Source: Pirellulales bacterium (GTDB taxonomy: Bacteria > Planctomycetota > Planctomycetia > Pirellulales > JAICIG01). Taken from it: a stretch of 7,735 bases of DNA. The position numbers and the translations under genes were made by a program. Positions 1 to 3,890 of this stretch are shown piece after piece (within the stretch, counting starts at the first letter, position 1; the number at the start of each line of letters is the position of its first letter). The notes beneath the pieces were generated by a model. It had not been told where the DNA came from, did no database searches, and saw nothing but the letters and a program-made list of their open reading frames with translations. Location of the stretch: contig JAICIG010000384.1 in assembly GCA_025924495.1 (NCBI GenBank), positions 1 to 7,735 on the forward strand, given 5' to 3'.

Positions 1-244
1 GGGCACGGACCAATTGCGAGTTAAGCGAGGCTACGATGCCGATCAGTTCCGCCTCCAAAGCAGAATCCAGGCGCCGGCGCGCGCCATCGAATCCGCGTAC
101 TTGGCAGCGATAAATCCGCCTGACGAGTTTTTGCAGTTCGGTCCACCGCGCATCCGGCAGGATGGCTGTCGGACCGGCGTCCTGTGCCAACAGGCTTCGC
201 ATGTCCTCTGCCGTTCGAAACAGCACGCGTTGATAGGATTTCAT
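1..244 (-). CDS. Hypothetical protein, N-terminal 81 residues (runs off left edge)
   Basis: An open minus-strand frame starts with ATG at 244-242 and stays open to the window edge, giving 81 residues beginning MKSYQRVLFRTAED. An AGAAAGG Shine-Dalgarno-like stretch sits about 8 nt upstream, which supports this start. The visible part looks like a soluble, mostly helical, charged protein (segments such as RWTELQKLVRRIYRC and RRRLDSALEAELIG). There is no signal peptide or membrane segment. I do not recognise the family. It follows the ubiquitin-like gene by 77 nt, with a strong hairpin between them, so it is probably in the same transcription unit. Its C-terminus and any catalytic motifs are outside the window, so no function is proposed. 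The reading frame is well supported; the function is unknown. Confidence 0.65.
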   Translation of the reverse strand, partial: MKSYQRVLFRTAEDMRSLLAQDAGPTAILPDARWTELQKLVRRIYRCQVRGFDGARRRLDSALEAELIGIVASLNSQLVRA

Positions 245-273
245 GGAGTGGACCTTTCTGCGCATTAGAAGTC

Positions 274-305
274 CCCAGCCTGCCGGCTTGCGCCGGCAGG
301 CTGGG
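274..305 (-). promoter_or_regulatory. Perfect 14-bp hairpin with GCAA tetraloop between two genes
   Basis: The arms 274-287 and 292-305 are exact reverse complements, all but two of their pairs G-C. The 4-nt loop reads GCAA on the minus (transcribed) strand, a GNRA tetraloop. The hairpin begins 16 nt after the stop codon of the ubiquitin-like gene and ends 29 nt before the ATG of the next gene. No U-tract follows on the minus strand (GACTTCTAATGCG), and none on the plus strand either, so it is not a standard intrinsic terminator. It may be an mRNA stabiliser or processing site, a weak attenuator, or a copy of a genomic palindromic repeat. Confidence 0.7.
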
Positions 306-321
306 AACCGAGCGTCACCGA

Positions 322-546
322 TTAACGGCGCGCGCCTTCGATTTTGATGGGGGTAAAGCTGACTCGATCGCCTTCACGCAAGACCTGGTCCGCGGCTGCA
401 GGCTGGCGATTGACGCGGATCAGATAATCCTGCGGCTTACCGTGAGGCACGCGATCGGCGAAGAACGCTCCGACCGTTGAGCCGTCGGCGGCTTCGACAT
501 AGTCTGCGAAGCCGCCACCATCGTTATTGATGTACAACAGTTTCAT
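322..546 (-). CDS. MoaD/ThiS/ubiquitin-like beta-grasp protein (74 aa)
   Basis: The small protein begins [19 protein letters not shown] and ends in [11 protein letters not shown]. The pattern fits a beta-grasp fold of the MoaD/ThiS/ubiquitin-like group: an initial strand (KLLYIN), a turn and second strand ([14 protein letters not shown]), a helix (VGAFFADRV), and the typical late segment [27 protein letters not shown], where VNRQ...L.EGDRV.F.P is the hallmark of sulfur carriers and short Ubls. The start is set at 546 rather than the in-frame upstream codon at 579, because AAAGGAG lies 7 nt before this ATG. MoaD, ThiS and conjugated Ubls normally end in Gly-Gly for adenylation by a ThiF/MoeB/E1-like enzyme. 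Here there is only one Gly followed by ARR. It may be trimmed by a JAB-type peptidase or act non-covalently. No E1, E2 or JAB gene is recognisable in the window. Fold assignment is fairly sure; role is not. Confidence 0.75.
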   Translation of the reverse strand: MKLLYINNDGGGFADYVEAADGSTVGAFFADRVPHGKPQDYLIRVNRQPAAADQVLREGDRVSFTPIKIEGARR

Positions 547-553
547 CTGGAAA

Positions 554-560
554 CTCCTTT
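554..560 (-). promoter_or_regulatory. Shine-Dalgarno for the ubiquitin-like gene
   Basis: AAAGGAG on the minus strand, 7 nt before the ATG at 546. It decides the start of the beta-grasp protein against the longer in-frame alternative at 579. Confidence 0.7.
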
Positions 561-667
561 CAAAAAGAGAACGAAGCACAACCGAGTGAGACGATCAGGC
601 GCTTGTCGCCAGGATGACCTAACCGGCGGCAAGGCTTTCAATACGCGGAAACGCTGAAGGGACGGAA

Positions 668-1432
668 CTAGAAGCCGTCGCGCCGGAACCGGCTGTGAAA
701 GAGGTCGAATTCGGCAGCGCCCCGGTAACCGACGAGGTCTTGAGTCGGATCTTGCAGCTGGAACACTTGCCGCTTCCGGAAATGCCCTACGTCCGCGAAC
801 ACGCACGCGATGTCGCGCCAGCGATGGCTGACCCAATCCAAGGGATGTAGCACTAAGCCGCGATGGAACCGGCGTGTAGATCTGAACAATTCCTGAGCAG
901 GCGTCCTGCGCCGCCGGCACCGCTGATGCAACTCGGGGCCTTCGCCCTTCAAGCGGTTGGCAGTCGTACGATCGAATCCGGCCCAGAGCCTGGGCAACTC
1001 GAGGCGCGTCTGAGCAGAAGGCAACCGCTGTGATCGCTCTTGGTCGAGAAGCTGGCTGAGCTGAAAGGCCAGTTCGACCAAAGGGGCCTGTTGAAGATCG
1101 AGGCGCGCAGCGCGCGCTCCGATCTTAGGCGGCAACGAAAGGTCTTTCAAAAACCGGTGGCGCTCGACGCCACCCCAAGAGACACCCCAAGGCACGCGCT
1201 CGGCCCCGTACCCGGCGAGCCACCGGTTTGGTTGTTCGGGGCTTCCATAGACGGCGACGAGGACGAGTTCATCGAGTGGAATCAAACCATGCTCAATTGG
1301 ACCCCGGGTGAGATAGCCTAAAGCAGCGCAGTGCGCACGTGCCTGCAATCGTTGCGTTGGCTGCTTCGCGCGGCGCGGATGTGCAACGCGCCCCAGAAGA
1401 GGGCCGAGAACTTGCCGAATCGAAGAGATCAT
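668..1432 (-). CDS. Hypothetical protein (254 aa)
   Basis: The minus-strand frame begins with ATG at 1432-1430 (MISSIRQVLGPLLGRV), preceded by AAAGG with a 7-nt spacer. A longer in-frame start at 1624 would overlap the upstream gene by about 100 nt and has no comparable ribosome binding site, so it is rejected. The product is rich in Arg and Leu with no obvious membrane span. The N-terminal third (LGYLTRGPIEHGLIPLDELVLVAVYGSPEQPNRW...) looks like an alpha/beta domain. The middle (about 120-150) looks helical. A basic patch (RCRRRR) is followed by a C-terminal part rich in His, Trp and Phe (LHPLDWVSHRWRDIACVF). I recognise no family. An E2-like fold was considered because of the neighbouring Ubl-like gene, but no convincing active-site Cys context is visible. 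The Ubl-like gene lies 121 nt downstream. The reading frame is probable; the function is unknown. Confidence 0.55.
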   Translation of the reverse strand: MISSIRQVLGPLLGRVAHPRRAKQPTQRLQARAHCAALGYLTRGPIEHGLIPLDELVLVAVYGSPEQPNRWLAGYGAERVPWGVSWGGVERHRFLKDLSLPPKIGARAARLDLQQAPLVELAFQLSQLLDQERSQRLPSAQTRLELPRLWAGFDRTTANRLKGEGPELHQRCRRRRTPAQELFRSTRRFHRGLVLHPLDWVSHRWRDIACVFADVGHFRKRQVFQLQDPTQDLVGYRGAAEFDLFHSRFRRDGF

Positions 1433-1439
1433 AAACACA

Positions 1440-1444
1440 CCTTT
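1440..1444 (-). promoter_or_regulatory. Shine-Dalgarno for the 254-aa hypothetical protein
   Basis: AAAGG on the minus strand, 7 nt before the ATG at 1432. It selects the short start over the in-frame codon at 1624. A CTTT run just upstream on the same strand could pair with the AAAG and mask it. Confidence 0.5.
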
Positions 1445-1521
1445 GGCCAGAAAGATAAAGGGGAAAGAGCCCCAAGCCGCTACGCGGCAACCGCGGAAAT
1501 GGCGCCGAGACGGGGCGCCTA

Positions 1522-1974
1522 TCATTCGCCCCGGCGGTCTCGGATAAATGACAGCCGTTCCATCAATTGCGCGAGTAACGGCTCGATGTGCCGAAATAGC
1601 AATGCCTTCACCGCCGGCTCGCATTCGGCAAACGGCATAAAGGCCAATGCCGCTTCGGACTCAAGGCCGTTATCAATGCGTTCAAGGTCGCAGTAAGCTT
1701 CGGAGTCCCAAATGGCGGCGCCAATTCCGAGCGGCACATGTAACATCGCCAAGACAACGCGCCCCGCATCGCTTCGCCCGGAGCTCGGCGGGTACGGCAA
1801 ATGAGCGATTACCGGTCCCAGAAAAACGGCCGAGTCTCGCAAGCCAGTTTCGCCAAGTTGGCGAACAAGCAGGTTAACTTCTTCGACCTTGGCCTCCGCC
1901 TGTTCGCAGTTGTGCCGAATGAAGGCATTCATTGAGCGGAGAGCGCGGAGGTGCGCTTCGAATTGTTCAGACAT
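1522..1974 (-). CDS. Hypothetical soluble protein (150 aa)
   Basis: ATG at 1974 is preceded by GAGGA with a suitable spacer, and the stop is at 1522. The protein is acidic to neutral with no signal peptide. Residues about 1-45 (SEQFEAHLRALRSMNAFIRHNCEQAEAKVEEVNLLV...) form a predicted helical stretch with coiled-coil character. A central hydrophobic segment contains HLPYPPSSGRSDAGRVVLAM and PLGIGAAIWDSEAY. The C-terminal part (about 110-150, EPAVKALLFRHIEPLLAQLMERLSFIRDR) is again helical and amphipathic. I do not recognise the family. The arrangement suggests a small alpha-helical, possibly dimerising, accessory protein. It lies 58 nt downstream of the sigma-like gene and 89 nt upstream of the 254-aa gene, all on the same strand, consistent with co-transcription. 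The reading frame is well supported by its ribosome binding site and sensible composition; no function is offered. Confidence 0.65.
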   Translation of the reverse strand: MSEQFEAHLRALRSMNAFIRHNCEQAEAKVEEVNLLVRQLGETGLRDSAVFLGPVIAHLPYPPSSGRSDAGRVVLAMLHVPLGIGAAIWDSEAYCDLERIDNGLESEAALAFMPFAECEPAVKALLFRHIEPLLAQLMERLSFIRDRRGE

Positions 1975-2032
1975 TTAATTCCTCAAATGACGGGTGAAGG
2001 GGATTCAAACAGTAGATGCCAGTCGGCTACGA

Positions 2033-2650
2033 TCAAATGTGGTGAACGGGCGCACCGTGGAACTGTTGCCAGTCGGCGGACAGTTCTCGGCGAATTTGCG
2101 AAATGCGCCCTGGAGTCAGCCTGAAGGTGCGAGCCGCACTGTTCGTGGATTCGCCTGAGGCGAGTGCTTTCGCGATTCGGCGTTTTTGACTCGGCAAGTC
2201 GCGCAGCCAGCTGGCGAAATCAATCCGGCTCGCCGCCAAGTCGGCGGGCGTGCAGCGGCCGTCCTCAACGAGAACCTCTTTCCAACCGTCTTCGTGATGA
2301 AATCGATCCAGACGTTGGACATTGATGCCATGACGGCGCCGGGCCACTGGAGACATCACATCGTTGGCGTTGCATCGAGCGCCGATCCGCCGGCCTGCGC
2401 GATAATGGGCGGCTGCAAAGCGAGCCAGCGGTGTCGGATAAGCCAGGTGGACTTTTCCCATCCAGTGCAACTTGCAGTAGGCGGCTGCCGCATTGGCGAC
2501 TGCTTCGGCCATCGCCTCGTCCCGTTCCTCGGCGCGGAGGCTGCGGAAATGGAAACGCAGTTGGCTGCGAATGTCCGGCAAGAGTTCTAGAAAGCCGGCT
2601 TGCCAGTCAGACGCGGGCAAGGTTTCTTTTCGTTGCGCAACAGCAATCAT
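2033..2650 (-). CDS. Sigma-70-like / helix-turn-helix regulator (205 aa)
   Basis: The start ATG at 2650 has AAAGGAG 8 nt upstream. The longer frame to 2830 reads through the leader hairpins and is not used. Residues about 18-60 (FLELLPDIRSQLRFHFRSL.AEERDEAMAEAVANAAAAY) resemble the helical region 2 of sigma factors. Residues about 139-192 resemble region 4: LAASRIDFASWLRDLP, then SQKRRIAKALASGESTNSA and ARTFRLTPGRISQIRREL, the classic turn 'SxxxAARxxxLTPGRISQIRREL' of a DNA-recognition HTH. The linker (70-135) is longer and more basic (YRAGRRIGARC, PVARRRHG) than in ordinary ECF sigma factors, and the core-binding region 2.2 is not clearly conserved. It could be a true alternative sigma or a sigma-derived DNA-binding regulator. 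No anti-sigma gene is recognisable, although the membrane protein and lipoprotein upstream might play such a role. A regulator of this cassette is the likely job (inference). Confidence 0.65.
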   Translation of the reverse strand: MIAVAQRKETLPASDWQAGFLELLPDIRSQLRFHFRSLRAEERDEAMAEAVANAAAAYCKLHWMGKVHLAYPTPLARFAAAHYRAGRRIGARCNANDVMSPVARRRHGINVQRLDRFHHEDGWKEVLVEDGRCTPADLAASRIDFASWLRDLPSQKRRIAKALASGESTNSAARTFRLTPGRISQIRRELSADWQQFHGAPVHHI

Positions 2651-2658
2651 AGGACGAT

Positions 2659-2665
2659 CTCCTTT
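2659..2665 (-). promoter_or_regulatory. Shine-Dalgarno for the sigma-like gene
   Basis: AAAGGAG on the minus strand, 8 nt before the ATG at 2650. It sits immediately 3' of the structured leader (2674-2705), so folding there could affect access. Confidence 0.7.
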
Positions 2666-2673
2666 AGTGATGA

Positions 2674-2705
2674 GACCGCCCCAGCACGCCAGGGCGGTCG
2701 TGCTG
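2674..2705 (-). promoter_or_regulatory. Leader with two interleaved inverted repeats (alternative hairpins or pseudoknot)
   Basis: Two exact inverted repeats interlock. GACCGCCC (2674-2681) pairs with GGGCGGTC (2692-2699). CAGCACG (2682-2688) pairs with CGTGCTG (2699-2705). In the minus-strand transcript the order is arm A, arm B, TGG, arm A', arm B', which is the order of an H-type pseudoknot or of two mutually exclusive hairpins. With almost no linker between arms, the exclusive-hairpin reading is sterically easier. The element ends 9 nt before the Shine-Dalgarno of the sigma-like gene. Upstream, a small hairpin (2719-2731) and a T6 run (2711-2706) could form a weak terminator. The repeats are seen directly; a regulatory role is inferred. 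Confidence 0.5.
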
Positions 2706-2795
2706 AAAAAACACAACTGCCCGTAGCGGGCGCGAACGTAATCAAGAAAAACAGCCTCGTGGCAACCGTCGCTGCCAGGATTTCGACGACGTGAA

Positions 2796-3368
2796 TTAAG
2801 CGCCGTCGTCTGCCGATACTTCGAGCCCATCGGCGTCAGGCGGAGGCAAGTGCTCGTTTTGGTGATGAGCTTCGAGTGCCGAGGACGCGTTCGGCGACGG
2901 ATCGATCACCAACTCTTGGATCAGGATCTCGCTGATCGCGTTGTCCTTGTCCGCCCACATTCCCCGCAGCAGCAACCAACAAAGTACCAGCGGCAAAGCA
3001 GCCACTAGCAAGACGGCCGCGCCGCCGACGGCGCTGCTGAGCTGCGAATCCCAATATCGCTCTTGGGCAATCGCGCGCCGCTCTTCTTCCAGCTCATCGC
3101 GCTGGCGGCTGATTGCCGCGCGCTCGGCTTGCAGGTCGCGCTCAAGAGCCACCAACTCTTTGCGCGACTGAGCGTCGGCCTTGATTAATTCCTTGGAAGC
3201 CTCGGCAAGCTCGCGGTTTTGATGGGCAATTTCGCGGTTCTGCTCCGCCTGCCGTTGACTCGCTTCACGCGCCACGTCAACGAGCCTTTCGTCATTCGTC
3301 TCGCAGCCGACCACGAGACAGACGATCATTAGTTCTGGGAGGCAGAGCCTCCGACGGATCGGTTTCAT
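2796..3368 (-). CDS. Lipoprotein with long coiled coil and internal membrane helix (190 aa)
   Basis: ATG at 3368 is preceded by AAAAGGA with a 7-nt spacer. The N-terminus MKPIRRRLCLPELMIVCLVV-GC is a basic n-region, hydrophobic core and lipobox-like LVVGC with Cys22 as the likely lipidated residue. Residues about 28-105 are a strongly heptad-like, charged coiled coil (EASQRQAEQNREIAHQNREL..., ERDLQAERAAISRQRDELEEERRAI). Residues about 112-135 (SAVGGAAVLLVAALPLVLCWLLL) form a membrane helix. A roughly 55-residue acidic, Pro- and His-containing tail follows. If processed as predicted, one end would sit in a membrane through lipid, the coiled coil would lie in the periplasm, and the helix would cross the inner membrane. 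That topology resembles unimolecular spanins, but sequence similarity to any is not claimed. The start overlaps the preceding membrane-protein gene by 77 bp in another frame. Family unknown. Confidence 0.65.
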   Translation of the reverse strand: MKPIRRRLCLPELMIVCLVVGCETNDERLVDVAREASQRQAEQNREIAHQNRELAEASKELIKADAQSRKELVALERDLQAERAAISRQRDELEEERRAIAQERYWDSQLSSAVGGAAVLLVAALPLVLCWLLLRGMWADKDNAISEILIQELVIDPSPNASSALEAHHQNEHLPPPDADGLEVSADDGA

Positions 3369-3609
3369 GAATTTTTCCTTTTAGCAGAAAGCGCCGCAGC
3401 AAGACGTCGAGCGCTCGACGCAGCCGGCGCTCTCGAAGGAGGGCCATGGCAAGCAACAAGACCAGTACGGAGCCGGTCGATACGATCAGGATTAACACAA
3501 CATTTCCCTTTGAAATGGACGCAGATCGTCGCTCCGCTCGTTCGTGGCCGGGCGACCTTGGAGTTTCTAGCTCAACCATCGCAACGATGGGCTTCGGACG
3601 CCAATTCAT
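3292..3609 (-). CDS. Small single-pass membrane protein (105 aa)
   Basis: This frame starts at ATG 3609, which shares ATGA with the stop of the upstream 60-aa gene, a classic arrangement for translational coupling. The protein has a hydrophilic N-terminus (about 35 residues) and one clear membrane helix at about 36-58 (GNVVLILIVSTGSVLVLLLAMALL). A strongly basic stretch follows (RERRLRRALDVLLRRFLLKGK), which by the positive-inside rule would be cytoplasmic, and the tail is polar and charged. Its last 77 nt overlap the start of the lipoprotein gene in a different frame, and that gene's Shine-Dalgarno lies inside it. No family is recognised. Coupling upstream, overlap downstream and a convincing membrane helix make it probably real, perhaps a partner of the lipoprotein. 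The C-terminal half, with little recognisable structure, is the least certain part. Confidence 0.55.
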   Translation of the reverse strand: MNWRPKPIVAMVELETPRSPGHERAERRSASISKGNVVLILIVSTGSVLVLLLAMALLRERRLRRALDVLLRRFLLKGKIHETDPSEALPPRTNDRLSRGRLRDE

Positions 3610-3788
3610 GGCTTCGGCTGTGACGAGATGGCTCGCGCGACTGAATCGCCTGCAGCATTTGGTTTGGGACGTCGGTATCGGCGGACGACGAGTACCGCCA
3701 ACGATTCAGCAAGCTTTTGGCGACGCCGATCGATGTGATCGTTATCCTGCGGCGCCGGCGGAGCGCCGCTATGTGCTTGTTTTTCCAT
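3606..3788 (-). CDS. Small basic hypothetical protein (60 aa)
   Basis: ATG at 3788 gives a product that starts MEKQAHSGAPPAPQDNDHID and continues with a basic helical core (RRRQKLAESLAVLVVRRYRRPKP). A purine-rich AAGAAGAGG lies about 10 nt upstream. An in-frame start at 3845 is rejected because it would lie inside the terminator stem. The gene begins 38 nt after the T-tract of the recombinase terminator. Its stop overlaps the start of the next gene (ATGA), which supports both as expressed and coupled. I do not recognise the family. Small size, many Arg/Lys residues and a central helix would fit a nucleic-acid-binding accessory protein, but that is a guess from composition. Either a promoter lies within or just before the terminator, or the gene depends on read-through from the recombinase. 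Confidence 0.55.
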   Translation of the reverse strand: MEKQAHSGAPPAPQDNDHIDRRRQKLAESLAVLVVRRYRRPKPNAAGDSVARAISSQPKP

Positions 3789-3825
3789 GACTCTTACGCC
3801 TCTTCTTCTCTTTGGGGCAGGAAAC

Positions 3826-3859
3826 AAAAAAAGGCCTCGCTGCAAAGCAGCGAGGCCTT
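3826..3859 (-). terminator. Rho-independent terminator after the recombinase gene
   Basis: The 13-bp arms 3831-3843 and 3847-3859 are exact reverse complements (AAGGCCTCGCTGC on both strands), with a 3-nt loop. On the minus strand the stem runs straight into T7 (3832-3826). It lies about 30 nt after the recombinase stop codon. The opposite strand has no T-tract after the stem, so it acts on the minus strand. Confidence 0.9.
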
Positions 3860-3890
3860 GGCGAAATACTAAGCTACGAGCTTGAAACCT

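Noticed and set aside
322..546. Assignment of the small beta-grasp protein as PRTRC system protein C
   Set aside because: Size and fold type would fit, but no ParB-, ThiF- or JAB-related PRTRC partner is visible and the sequence does not clearly match what I recall of that family.
543..920. 125-codon minus-strand open frame
   Set aside because: Overlaps the end of the 254-aa gene and the Ubl-like gene start in another frame. Its Arg/Pro/Ser-rich composition is typical of a GC-rich shadow frame.
1433..1624. Longer N-terminus for the 254-aa protein (start at 1624)
   Set aside because: It would overlap the upstream gene by about 100 nt, and the ribosome binding site favours the ATG at 1432.
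1331..1696. 121-codon plus-strand open frame
   Set aside because: Antisense to two minus-strand genes with good ribosome binding sites, and its composition is low-information.
2706..2731. Possible intrinsic terminator before the sigma-like gene
   Set aside because: The stem is only 5 bp, and the T6 run begins 7 nt after it. This is too weak to list as a terminator, though noted as part of the leader.
2651..2830. Longer N-terminus for the sigma-like protein (start at 2830)
   Set aside because: It would translate the structured leader and overlap the lipoprotein gene. AAAGGAG marks the start at 2650.
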